Of a stretch of DNA of 64,000 nucleotides, positions 28,622 to 36,752 are shown one piece after another (position 1 is the stretch's first letter; the number at the start of each line of letters is the position of its first letter). The stretch covers positions 1 to 64,000 of the forward strand of contig NZ_JACGWT010000006.1 in the NCBI RefSeq assembly GCF_014137855.1, written 5' to 3'. The position numbers were made by a program, and so were the translations under genes. The DNA comes from Microlunatus kandeliicorticis (GTDB lineage: Bacteria > Actinomycetota > Actinomycetes > Propionibacteriales > Propionibacteriaceae). Under the pieces are notes generated by a model. It was not told the DNA's origin and did not search any database. It saw only the letters and a program-made list of their open reading frames with translations.

Positions 28622-29881
28622 ATGAGCCGCAGCACCGTCGTCGTCACCGGGCTGGGGGCCACCACCCCGCTGGGTGGTGACGTCGCCAGCACCTGGGAGG
28701 GCATGCTCGCCGGCCGTTCCGGGGTCAGCGCCATCACCGCGGACTGGGCGGCCGATCTGGCCTCGCGGATCGCCGGCCAGCTGGCCGTCGACCCGGCCGA
28801 GAAGCTGGAACGGGTCGAGGCCCGGCGGCTCGACCGGTTCTCGCAGGTCGCGGTGGTCGCGGCCCGCGAGGCCTGGGAGGACGCCGGCTTCGGCTGGGGC
28901 GAGGACAACCCGGTCGACCGGGACCGGCTCGGCGTCTCGGTCGCCACCGGCATCGGCGGGATGCACACCTTCCTCGGCCAGTGGGACGCACAGAAGGAGC
29001 GCGGTCCGCGCCGGGTCAGCCCGCTGACCGTGCCGATGCTGATGGCCAACGCGGCCGCGGCCAACATCAGCCTCCGGCTCGGCGCGCGCGCCACCGTCCA
29101 CACGCCGGTCTCGGCCTGCGCGTCGAGCAACGAGGCGCTCAGCGACGCCCGCGACATGATCGAGCTCGGCCGCGCCGACGTGGTGGTCGCCGGCGGCGCC
29201 GAGGCGTGCGTGCACCCGTTCACCGTGAACGCGTTCAGCCAGATGCAGGCGATGAGCCGACGCAACGACGACCCGGAGCGGGCCAGCCGCCCCTGGGACA
29301 CCGGCCGCGACGGCTTCGTGCTCGCCGAGGGCAGCGCGATCTTCGTGCTCGAGCGGCTCGAGCACGCCCAGGCACGCGGCGCGCGGATCTACGGCGTGCT
29401 GGCCGGCGCCGGGATCACCGCGGACGCCTACGACATCGTCCAGCCCGACCCGAGCGGCACCGCCCAGGCCAAGGCGATGAAGCGGGCGCTGGCCGAGTCC
29501 GGGCTCGAGGCCCGCGACATCGTCCACGTCAACGCGCACGCCACCTCGACCCCGGCCGGTGACGGCGCCGAGGCCGGCTCGATCCGCGAGGCGCTCGGCC
29601 AGGACACCACCGCGGTCGTCACCGCGACCAAGTCGATGACCGGTCACCTTCTCGGGGGCGCCGGCGCGCTGGAGTCGATGGCCACCCTGCTCGCCCTGCA
29701 CGACCGCAAGGTGCCGCCGACGATCAACCTCGACGATCCCGAGCCGGGTCTCGGGATCGACATCGCCACCAGCGTCCGCGAGCTGCCCGAGGGCGACCTC
29801 GCCGGGATCAACAACTCGTTCGGCTTCGGCGGGCACAACGTCGCCGTCGCCTTCACGAACCAGTACGCGTCGAACCGCTGA
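28622..29881 (+). CDS. fabF: Beta-ketoacyl-ACP synthase II
   Basis: A 419-residue condensing enzyme that elongates acyl-ACP with malonyl-ACP. The Cys-His-His triad is intact: Cys166 in SACASSNEAL, His306 in VNAHATSTPAGD, His342 in KSMTGHLLGGAG. GINNSFGFGGHNVAVAF closes the fold. It corresponds to KasA/FabF in the equivalent actinobacterial operon. ATG 28622 with AGGGAG upstream. No accD or second synthase follows; a DUF2945 gene does. Confidence 0.96.
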   Translation: MSRSTVVVTGLGATTPLGGDVASTWEGMLAGRSGVSAITADWAADLASRIAGQLAVDPAEKLERVEARRLDRFSQVAVVAAREAWEDAGFGWGEDNPVDRDRLGVSVATGIGGMHTFLGQWDAQKERGPRRVSPLTVPMLMANAAAANISLRLGARATVHTPVSACASSNEALSDARDMIELGRADVVVAGGAEACVHPFTVNAFSQMQAMSRRNDDPERASRPWDTGRDGFVLAEGSAIFVLERLEHAQARGARIYGVLAGAGITADAYDIVQPDPSGTAQAKAMKRALAESGLEARDIVHVNAHATSTPAGDGAEAGSIREALGQDTTAVVTATKSMTGHLLGGAGALESMATLLALHDRKVPPTINLDDPEPGLGIDIATSVRELPEGDLAGINNSFGFGGHNVAVAFTNQYASNR

Positions 29882-29928
29882 CCGTCGCCGGCTGCATCCG
29901 GGCCCGCCGTCGCGGGTAAGGGTGGGTC

Positions 29929-30132
29929 ATGAAGGTCGGAGACCGGGTCAGCTGGGGCACCTCGCAGGGACGCACCCAGGGCAGGATCGTCGAACGCAAG
30001 ACCAAGCCGTTCACGTTCGCCAAGCAGAAGTTCGACGCGAGCGAGGACGAGCCCTACTTCATCGTGGAGAGCGAGAAGACCGGCGCCAAGGCCGCCCACG
30101 ACGGCAAGGCGCTGCGCCAGCTCAAGTCCTGA
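29929..30132 (+). CDS. DUF2945 small protein
   Basis: A 67-residue protein: MKVGDRVSWGTSQGRTQGRI and YFIVESEKTGAKAAHDGKAL are typical of the DUF2945 (HVA1-like, Tudor-type) family. Such small basic beta proteins are of unknown function. TAAGGGT lies 5-6 nt before the ATG and may be a weak -10. REP-like copies follow the stop. Confidence 0.85.
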   Translation: MKVGDRVSWGTSQGRTQGRIVERKTKPFTFAKQKFDASEDEPYFIVESEKTGAKAAHDGKALRQLKS

Positions 30133-30137
30133 CCGCG

Positions 30138-30210
30138 CTTCGACAGGCTCAGCGCGCGTCCCGACGCCATGCCCTGAGCGCGCCCACCGTGCCCTGAGCC
30201 TGTCGAAGGG
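30138..30210. repeat. REP-like element, cluster C: inverted pair
   Basis: Direct copy CTTCGACAGGCTCAGCGCGC (30138-30157) and inverted copy GCCCTGAGCCTGTCGAAGGG (30191-30210) separated by 33 bp. The arms pair over about 15 bp, giving a large hairpin between two converging genes (stops at 30132 and 30215), where it could act as a terminator. Confidence 0.8.
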
Positions 30211-30214
30211 CGGC

Positions 30215-31165
30215 TCAGTCGAACGTGGTGAGGTCGAGCACCAGCCGGCCCCGGACGCCGCCGGCCTCGAGCCGCCGGTGTGCCTCGGCCGCCCGGCTGG
30301 CCGGCAGCACGTCGGCCACCCGGAGCGGCAGGGTGCCGTCGGATGCCTGCTCGCGGAGCCGCTCGAGCTTCTCGGTCTTGGTGGCGTGCTGGCCGACCAT
30401 CACCGGGTGCACGGTCACGCCCACCGGTGCGGGGGCATCCCAGCCGCGGACCACCGCCAGCCCACCGCCGGGTCGGACCAGTGGCAGCGCCTGCTCGTTG
30501 AACAGCGCACCGTCGAGCACCGCGGCGACCCCCTCCGGCGCCACCTCGCGGACGGCGGCGGCGAACCCCTCGCCCCGCGGCAGCACCACGTCGGCGCCCA
30601 GCCGGCGGACCAGGTCGACGTCCTCGGGCTTGGCGTCGGCCAGCACCCGCAGCCCGTCGGCCTGAGCCAACCCGACCGCGTACCCGCCAAAGGCACCTGC
30701 CGCCCCGGTGACCAGCACCGTCTCCCCCGCGCCGAGCGCGACCGCGTCGAGCGCCAGCCGGGCGGTCAGCGCGTTCATCAGCAACGTCGACGACTCGGCC
30801 TGCGTGGCGCCCTCGGGCTGGTGGACCACCGACGCCGCCGGCAGCACGACCTGTTCGGCGTAGGCGCCACCCGTCGGCGAGGCCGGCACCAGCAGCGCGA
30901 CCACCCGGTCGCCCACCGAGAACCGGTCCACGTCGGGCGCGACCTCCTCGACCACGCCGGCCGCGTCCATCCCGGGGATCCACGGCGGCTGCCGCCCCTC
31001 GAACCGGGCGGCCTGTGCGCCGGCGCGGAGCAGCGTGTCGGTCGGGTTCACCGCCGCGGCGTGCACCCGGATCCGGACCTGGCCGGGACCCGTCGTCGGC
31101 TCGGGCAGCTCCACCACCTCGAGCGCGTCAGGGCCACCCCAGCTGCGCACACCGATCGCTCTCAT
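30215..31165 (-). CDS. Zinc-independent MDR oxidoreductase (quinone reductase-like)
   Basis: A 316-residue medium-chain reductase. GroES-like N-terminal half (GPGQVRIRVHAAAVNPTDTL, then WIPGMDAAGVVEEV), Rossmann half with GETVLVTGAAGAFGGYAVGL for NADPH. Residues that bind catalytic and structural zinc are absent, as in quinone oxidoreductases. Substrate unknown. ATG start; GATTGT 7 nt upstream may be a variant leaderless -10. Confidence 0.9.
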   Translation of the reverse strand: MRAIGVRSWGGPDALEVVELPEPTTGPGQVRIRVHAAAVNPTDTLLRAGAQAARFEGRQPPWIPGMDAAGVVEEVAPDVDRFSVGDRVVALLVPASPTGGAYAEQVVLPAASVVHQPEGATQAESSTLLMNALTARLALDAVALGAGETVLVTGAAGAFGGYAVGLAQADGLRVLADAKPEDVDLVRRLGADVVLPRGEGFAAAVREVAPEGVAAVLDGALFNEQALPLVRPGGGLAVVRGWDAPAPVGVTVHPVMVGQHATKTEKLERLREQASDGTLPLRVADVLPASRAAEAHRRLEAGGVRGRLVLDLTTFD

Positions 31166-31228
31166 GACCAGGACAATCGTCGCCGGCGGGCGGGCATTCC
31201 CGCCGTCCGGGACCGTCCCGGTTCCCGC

Positions 31229-33067
31229 TCAGCGACCGACCGCGTACCCCTGCATCCCGCGCGGGTTGGCCGCGGCGCGGAGCAGCCCGGTCGACGGGTC
31301 GTGGCTCAACGCCGAGATCCGGCCCAGGCTCCAGTCCGGTGCCCGGCGGACCCGGTGCCCTCGGGCGGCGAGGTCGTCGATCACCGCGGCGGGGAACCGG
31401 CCCTCGATCTCCACGCCGGCCGGCAGCCAGGTCCGCGGGTCGAACGAGCTGACCATCGCCGTGGTGTTGAAGCTGGGGTGGTCGATGGCGGCCTGCAGGT
31501 CGAGGCCGCCGAGCGCGTGGGTCAGCCAGAAGACCAGCGGCCACTGGTCCTGCTGGTCGCCGCCGGGGGTGCCGAAGGCGGTGACCGTCCCGTCGGGGTG
31601 CAGCGCGAGCGACGGGCTCAGCGTGGTGCGCGGCCGCCGTCCCGGCAGCAGGGTGGACGGCAGCCCCGGCTCGAGCCAGGTCATCTGCAGCCGGGTCCCG
31701 AGGCAGAAGCCCAGGGCCGGGATCGTCGGCGAGCTCTGCAGCCAGCCGCCGCTCGGGGTCGCGGTGAGGACGTTGCCCCACCGGTCGACCACGTCGAGGT
31801 GGCAGGTGTCGCCGCGCGCCGGCCCGGGCCGGGCAGTCTCCCGGGAGCTCTGCGGCGTCCGGGTGTCCGCGGTGGTCGGGTCGTCGGTGCGCTCCTCGGA
31901 CCGCCGGACCGCGGCGGCCATCCGGGGCTCGTGCCCGCCGAGAGATCCGGGCCGCAGGTCGGTCGAGGCCTCGGCGCCGATCAGCCGGCGGCGCTCGTCG
32001 GTCCGCGCCGGGTCGAGGAGCGCGGCGAGCCGGGCCGCCGCCTCGTCGGTGCCCGGGGTCAGGTCGGCGTCGCCGTACCAGGCGTCGCGGTCGGCCAGCG
32101 CGAGCTGGAGCGCCTCGAGCACGGTGTGCACCAGCGCGCCGTCGTGGGCGAACGCGTCGAGCAGCTCCGGGCCGTCGGGCAGCAACGGGTCGAGCAGCCC
32201 GAGGGTCTGCAGGAAGCTCGGACCCTGCGACCACAGCCCGGCTTTGACGATCGTGTGGCCGCGCCAGTCGGCGTTGGCCGGCGGCTCGTAGCCGGGACGG
32301 AAACCGGCGAGGTCGGCGCCGGTCAGCACCCCGGCGTGCGGGCTGCCGCTGGCGTCGACCACCGCGGTCCGGACGAACGCCTCGATCTCCTCGGCGACGA
32401 AGCCCTCCGACCAGGCGGTCAGCATCGCCTCGCAGCGGGCCTCGCGGGTCGGCCCCACGGCAGCGTCGAGCAGCCGGCGGTAGGTGGCGGCGAGCGCCGG
32501 GTAGCGGACGATCGTCCCGGTCCCGCCGTGCCGGCCGACGGCGTCGAGCACCGGCAGCCAGTGCGCGGCCGAGGTCGGCCAGTGGTCGCGGAAGGTGCGC
32601 TCCATCCCGCGGACGGTGCGGACGACCTGGTCGAGCACCGGGTGGCCGTCCTCGGCGTACCCGAGCGCGAAGCGGAGCACCCGCGCGGGTTCGAGGGTCC
32701 CGTGGTCGCGCAACAGCGTGAGCCAGGCCGGCGTGGCGCCGGGGATCGCGGCGGCGAGCAGCCCGGTGCCCGGCACGACCTCGAGGCCCTCGGCCCGGTA
32801 GCGGTCGACGTCGGCGGCGGCCGGCGCCGGTCCCTGTCCGCACAGCACCACCGGCTCCCCGCCGGCCGGACGCAGGATCAGGGTGGCGTCGCCGCCGGGT
32901 CCGTTGAGGTGCGGCTCGACGACCTGGAGCACGAAGCCGGCGGCCACCGCGGCGTCGAAGGCGTTGCCGCCCTCCTCGAGGACGGCCATCCCGGCCTGAC
33001 TGGCCAACCAGTGGGTGCTGCCCACCATGCCGAAGGTGCCGCGGAGCTCGGGTCGGGTGGTGAACAC
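31229..33067 (-). CDS. Gamma-glutamyltransferase family protein
   Basis: About 612 residues. The Ntn-hydrolase nucleophile Thr is in RGDTCHLDVVDRWGN (near residue 421); the large-subunit part has EGGNAFDAAVAAGFVLQVVE and GPGGDATLI, the small-subunit part PGRRPRTTLSPSLALHPDG and FGTPGGDQQDQW. The precursor should self-cleave before that Thr. No signal peptide is visible, so it may act in the cytoplasm, for example on glutathione-like or amide substrates. I moved the start to GTG 33067: TAGGCT lies exactly 7 nt upstream and overlaps the otherwise plausible ATG at 33085. Confidence 0.88.
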   Translation of the reverse strand: MFTTRPELRGTFGMVGSTHWLASQAGMAVLEEGGNAFDAAVAAGFVLQVVEPHLNGPGGDATLILRPAGGEPVVLCGQGPAPAAADVDRYRAEGLEVVPGTGLLAAAIPGATPAWLTLLRDHGTLEPARVLRFALGYAEDGHPVLDQVVRTVRGMERTFRDHWPTSAAHWLPVLDAVGRHGGTGTIVRYPALAATYRRLLDAAVGPTREARCEAMLTAWSEGFVAEEIEAFVRTAVVDASGSPHAGVLTGADLAGFRPGYEPPANADWRGHTIVKAGLWSQGPSFLQTLGLLDPLLPDGPELLDAFAHDGALVHTVLEALQLALADRDAWYGDADLTPGTDEAAARLAALLDPARTDERRRLIGAEASTDLRPGSLGGHEPRMAAAVRRSEERTDDPTTADTRTPQSSRETARPGPARGDTCHLDVVDRWGNVLTATPSGGWLQSSPTIPALGFCLGTRLQMTWLEPGLPSTLLPGRRPRTTLSPSLALHPDGTVTAFGTPGGDQQDQWPLVFWLTHALGGLDLQAAIDHPSFNTTAMVSSFDPRTWLPAGVEIEGRFPAAVIDDLAARGHRVRRAPDWSLGRISALSHDPSTGLLRAAANPRGMQGYAVGR

Positions 33068-33074
33068 CCGATCG

Positions 33075-33080
33075 AGCCTA
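33075..33080 (-). promoter_or_regulatory. -10 hexamer TAGGCT for leaderless gamma-glutamyltransferase
   Basis: Minus strand TAGGCT, CGATCGG, GTG (33067). Spacing 7 nt. Confidence 0.6.
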
Positions 33081-33132
33081 GGCAACGCCGTCCGGCCCGC
33101 TCACCCGCCCCTGCCTGGCCGAACCCAGCCCG

Positions 33133-33270
33133 CCACCTCGCACCGGCTGGTGCCACGTCGCACGCCCTATACGCGGTGCGAGGTGGCCGCAGGGTGTGCG
33201 ACGTCGGGTCTGGGGGTGGGTGCGAGGTCGCCGCAGGGTGTGCGAGGTGGTCGCAGGGTGTGCGACGTCG
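33133..33270. repeat. Array of 20-bp units with TGCGASGTSG half-sites in both orientations
   Basis: Five direct half-sites start at 33177, 33197, 33221, 33241 and 33261 (spacing 20, 24, 20, 20), joined by YCGCAGGGTG. Two inverted half-sites start at 33133 and 33153 (spacing 20). The array fills most of the 260-bp gap between DUF3145 and the gamma-glutamyltransferase gene, starting about 55 bp upstream of the latter's -10. The 20-bp period is close to two helical turns. The opposed arms could also fold into a hairpin. Confidence 0.85.
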
Positions 33271-33327
33271 GATCGAAGGACGGCGGGCGAGGCGGGAGGA
33301 CGCGAGGGCGAGGGCAGTCGGACGGTC

Positions 33328-33825
33328 TCAGCCGACCTGGTGCAGCCAGCGGACGGGGGCGCCGTCACCGGCGTGCCGGAAGGGTTCGAGCTCCTCGTCC
33401 CACGGACGCCCGAGCAGCTCGTCGAGGCTGGTGGCCAGGTCGGCGCCGCCGAGCGCCTCGGTGAGGATCGCCTTCTTCAGCCGGTCCTCGGGCACCATGA
33501 TGTCGCCGTGCAGGCCGGTGACGGCGTGGAAGATGCCGAGCCGCGGGGTGTAGGAGTACCGCGCCGCCTCGGTGGCCGCGGTCGCCTCCTCGGTGACCTC
33601 GAAACGCAGGCGCTGCCAGCCCTTGAGCGCGCTGGTCAGCCGCGCGGCGGTCCCGGTCGGGCCGCTCCAGGAGTACTCCGTGCGGTACGAGGCGCGCTCG
33701 GCCGGCTGCCCGGTCCAGTCGAAGTGGACGGGCAGGCCGAAGACACCGCCGACGGCCCACTCGACGTGCGGGCACAGCGCCGACGGCGCGGAGTGGATGT
33801 ACAGGACACCACGGGTCGTGCTCAT
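33328..33825 (-). CDS. DUF3145 family protein
   Basis: A 165-residue protein beginning MSTTRGVLYIHSAPSALCPH, then VEWAVGGVFGLPVHFDWTGQ and SYTPRLGIFHAVTGLHGDIM, features of the actinobacterial DUF3145 family. Function unknown. ATG 33825 has GGAGGAG 4 nt upstream, which rules out the longer frame to 33912. In Streptomyces the family follows fabF; here it is 3.4 kb past fabF and on the opposite strand, so the cluster has been rearranged. Confidence 0.87.
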   Translation of the reverse strand: MSTTRGVLYIHSAPSALCPHVEWAVGGVFGLPVHFDWTGQPAERASYRTEYSWSGPTGTAARLTSALKGWQRLRFEVTEEATAATEAARYSYTPRLGIFHAVTGLHGDIMVPEDRLKKAILTEALGGADLATSLDELLGRPWDEELEPFRHAGDGAPVRWLHQVG

Positions 33826-33964
33826 GCGCTCCTCCAAGGCTCGAGGTCTGCCTTCCCCTGCATCCTCGAAACCGCGGTGGACCGCTGCGGCCCATTGTGC
33901 CTCATCCGTCACAGCCGCACCAGGCGTCGAGCGCCACCCCGGCCGCGGCCCGCGCCCGCCTCGG

Positions 33965-33970
33965 TACGGT
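33965..33970 (+). promoter_or_regulatory. -10 hexamer TACGGT for leaderless S9 peptidase
   Basis: TACGGT, GAGCCCC, ATG at 33978: 7-nt spacing, no ribosome binding site. Confidence 0.55.
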
Positions 33971-33977
33971 GAGCCCC

Positions 33978-35999
33978 ATGGTCGAGACCACCACCCGCAC
34001 GCTCCCGTACGGCTCCTGGCCGTCCCCGGTGACCGCCGAGCTGATCACCGCGAGCAGCACCGGGCTCGGTGACCCGGTCGCCCTCGGCGACGCGACGTTG
34101 TGGACGGCTGCGCTGCCCGGCCGCGCGGGCCGGGTCAGCCTGCTCCGGCGGGCGGCGGACGGCACGGTCGAGGAGGTCGTCGGCGGCGACTTCTCGGTCC
34201 GGAGCCGGGTGCACGAGTACGGCGGCGGCGAGTGGGCGGTCTCCCCCGCCGGGCCGGAGGCTCCGCCCGGAGCCGCGGTGGTGGTGTTCGCGCACTTCGA
34301 CGACAACCGGCTCTACCGGGTCGACCTCGACGCCGACGGACACGCCGCGGCGCCGGTCGCGCTGACGCCCGCGGACCCCGGGCTGCGGTACGCGGCGCTC
34401 GAGGTACACGGGGGGCTCGGGGTGCTGCTGGCCGTCCGCGAGGACCACCGCGAGCCGGGCGAGGCGGTCACGACGGTCGTCCTGCTCGGGCTGGACCCCG
34501 ACGACGCCCGGACGCGCGAGGGCGGCCGGGTGCTCTGCTCGGGCGCCGACTTCTACGCCGACCCGACGCTCGGTCCGCTCGACGCCGACGGCGCACGGCG
34601 GCTGGCCTGGGTCGAGTGGGACCACCCGGCGATGCCGTGGGACGCCACCCGGGTGCAGACCGCGGTGCTCGACCCGGCCACCGGCGAGCGCGGTCCGGCC
34701 ACCCAGGTGGCGGGCGGGCCGGCCGAGTCGGCCGTCCACCCCGGCTGGACGCCGACCGGCGACCTGCTGCTGGTCTCGGACCGCACCGACTGGTGGAACC
34801 TCTACCGCTCGGCCGGCGGCACCGCCGAACCCGAGCCGCTGTGCCCGCGCGAGGCCGAGTTCTGCCCACCGCCCTGGACCCTCGGCGGACGGCCGTACGC
34901 GTTCGCCGGCGAGGACCGGCTGGTCTGCCGGTGGACCAGCGACGGCACCGACCGGCTCGGCGTGCTCGACCTCGGCAGCGGCGAGCTGACCACGCTCGAG
35001 ACCGACGCCGTCGACGTCGGGGCGCCGAGTGTGTCGGGACCCGTCGTCGCGCTCGCCCTCGGGTTCGCCGACCGCCCGCGCGAGGTGGCGCTGCTCGACC
35101 TGGCCGGAGGCGACTGGACGACGCTGGCCCGCTCGAGCGACACCGACCTGCCCACGGGCCTGGTCTCGGTGGCCGAGCCGGTCAGCTGGGACGGCGCGGC
35201 CGGGACGGTGCACGCCTGGTACTACCCGCCGACCCACCCCGAGGTCAGCGGGCCGGACGACGAGCGGCCGCCGCTGATCACCGTCTCGCACGGCGGTCCG
35301 ACCTCGGCCTCGCTGCCCACCTTCAGCCTCGCGCTGCAGTACTGGACCTCGCGCGGCTTCGCCGTCCTCGACGTCAACTACGGCGGCAGCACCGGGTACG
35401 GGCGCCCCTACCGGGACCGGCTGCAGGGCGCCTGGGGACTGGTCGACGTGGCCGACTGCGCCGACGGCGCGACCGCGATGGCCGACCAGGGCCGGGCCGA
35501 CCGCGAGCGGCTGGCCATCCGCGGCGGCAGCGCGGGCGGCTACACCACGCTGCGGGCGCTGACCGCGACCGACGTGTTCACCGCCGGGATCAGCCTGTAC
35601 GGCATCGGCGACCTCGAGGTGCTGGCCCGCGACACCCACAAGTTCGAGTCGCGCTATCTCGACGGGCTGGTCGGGCCCTACCCGGAGCGGCGCGACGTCT
35701 ACCTCGAGCGGTCCCCGATCCACCACGTCGACGAGCTGTCCTCGGCGATCCTGCTGCTCCAGGGCCTCGAGGACGCGGTGGTGCCGCCGAACCAGGCCGA
35801 GCTGTTCGCCGCGGCCGCCCGCGACAAGGGGCTGCCGGTGGCGCTGATCCTGTTCGAGGGCGAGGGGCACGGGTTCCGTCGTCCGGAGAACGTCCGGGCC
35901 AGCCTCGAGGCGCAGCTGTCGTTCCTCGGCCAGGTCTTCGGCTTCGTGCCCGCCGACCCGGTGGAGCAGGTGGAGATCGAGAACCTGCCGGCGCGCTAG
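33978..35999 (+). CDS. Prolyl oligopeptidase family (S9) peptidase
   Basis: A 673-residue cytoplasmic peptidase. The N-terminal 400 residues form a beta propeller (VHEYGGGEWAV, FCPPPWTLGGRPYAF). The C-terminal alpha/beta hydrolase has the catalytic Ser in IRGGSAGGYTTLRA (about 518), Asp in GLEDAVVPPNQAE (about 600) and His in GEGHGFRRPENV (about 631). It resembles acylaminoacyl- or dipeptidyl-type S9C peptidases. Start ATG 33978 from the 7-nt spacing to TACGGT. Its TAG stop shares the bases CTAG with the stop of the converging PLP-binding protein gene. Confidence 0.92.
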   Translation: MVETTTRTLPYGSWPSPVTAELITASSTGLGDPVALGDATLWTAALPGRAGRVSLLRRAADGTVEEVVGGDFSVRSRVHEYGGGEWAVSPAGPEAPPGAAVVVFAHFDDNRLYRVDLDADGHAAAPVALTPADPGLRYAALEVHGGLGVLLAVREDHREPGEAVTTVVLLGLDPDDARTREGGRVLCSGADFYADPTLGPLDADGARRLAWVEWDHPAMPWDATRVQTAVLDPATGERGPATQVAGGPAESAVHPGWTPTGDLLLVSDRTDWWNLYRSAGGTAEPEPLCPREAEFCPPPWTLGGRPYAFAGEDRLVCRWTSDGTDRLGVLDLGSGELTTLETDAVDVGAPSVSGPVVALALGFADRPREVALLDLAGGDWTTLARSSDTDLPTGLVSVAEPVSWDGAAGTVHAWYYPPTHPEVSGPDDERPPLITVSHGGPTSASLPTFSLALQYWTSRGFAVLDVNYGGSTGYGRPYRDRLQGAWGLVDVADCADGATAMADQGRADRERLAIRGGSAGGYTTLRALTATDVFTAGISLYGIGDLEVLARDTHKFESRYLDGLVGPYPERRDVYLERSPIHHVDELSSAILLLQGLEDAVVPPNQAELFAAAARDKGLPVALILFEGEGHGFRRPENVRASLEAQLSFLGQVFGFVPADPVEQVEIENLPAR

Positions 36000-36718
36000 G
36001 CCGCGGGCGGGCGGGCGCCGAAGATCGCCTGTCCGACCCGGACGGTGGTGGCGCCGTGGGCGATGGCCAGCTCGAAGTCGCCGGACATCCCCATCGACAG
36101 CTCGACGGCACCGGCCGGCGCGAACCCCGCGTCGGCGACCTCGGCGGCCAGCCGCTGCATCAGCACGAAGCAGTCGCGGACCCGGTCCTCGTCGTCGCTG
36201 TTGGCGGCCAACGTCATCAGCCCGCGGAACTCCAGCCGGTCGGCCTGGTCGACGGCCCGGACCAGGTCGAGCACCTCGGCCGGACCGACCCCGGACTTGG
36301 TGTCCTCGCCCGAGGAGTTGACCTGGACGAAGACGTCGAGGGTCCGGTCGGCGGTCTCGAGCCGGCGGTCGAGCGCCTCGGCCAGGCGGACACTGTCGAG
36401 GGCGTGGAACTCGGTGGCGAAGGCGGCCACGTCCTTGGCCTTGTTGGTCTGCAGGTGGCCGATCATGGCGAACCCCAGGTCGGGCAGGTCGGCGAGCTCG
36501 GCGGCCTTGGCGGCCGCCTCCTGCACCTTGTTCTCCCCCAGCACCCGGACGCCGGCCGCGTAGGCCTCGCGGAGCAGCGCGGTCGGGTGGGTCTTCGACA
36601 CAGGCAGCAGCCGCACCGCCGCCGGGTCGCGTCCGGCCGCCCGGCAGGCCTCGTCGATCCGGGCCCGGACCCGGGCCAGGTTGGCGGCGACCCCGCTCAC
36701 GGTTTCGACACTGGTCAC
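35996..36718 (-). CDS. YggS-type PLP homeostasis protein
   Basis: A 240-residue single-domain alanine-racemase-like barrel that binds pyridoxal phosphate. The Lys is in LLPVSKTHPTALL (about 42); also GENKVQEAAAKAAEL, FAMIGHLQTNKAK, VNSSGEDTKSGVGP and ELSMGMSGDFELAIAHG. In many actinobacteria this gene is in the division cluster near ftsZ; here it stands alone, so it may be a second copy. GTG start with TAGAGT 6 nt upstream. Confidence 0.93.
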   Translation of the reverse strand: MTSVETVSGVAANLARVRARIDEACRAAGRDPAAVRLLPVSKTHPTALLREAYAAGVRVLGENKVQEAAAKAAELADLPDLGFAMIGHLQTNKAKDVAAFATEFHALDSVRLAEALDRRLETADRTLDVFVQVNSSGEDTKSGVGPAEVLDLVRAVDQADRLEFRGLMTLAANSDDEDRVRDCFVLMQRLAAEVADAGFAPAGAVELSMGMSGDFELAIAHGATTVRVGQAIFGARPPAA

Positions 36719-36724
36719 GGCTCC

Positions 36725-36730
36725 ACTCTA
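36725..36730 (-). promoter_or_regulatory. -10 hexamer TAGAGT for leaderless yggS-like gene
   Basis: Minus strand TAGAGT, GGAGCC, GTG at 36718 (6 nt). GGAG within the spacer is too close to be a normal ribosome binding site. Confidence 0.55.
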
Positions 36731-36752
36731 GGAAGCCGCCGGCGGACGCCGG

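Noticed and set aside
33133-33270. CRISPR array
   Set aside because: Units are 20 bp with degenerate linkers and no unique spacers, half-sites occur in both orientations, and there are no cas genes.
30278-33553. A 1091-codon plus-strand frame
   Set aside because: Antisense to the oxidoreductase and gamma-glutamyltransferase, both with clear motifs; its product is low complexity.
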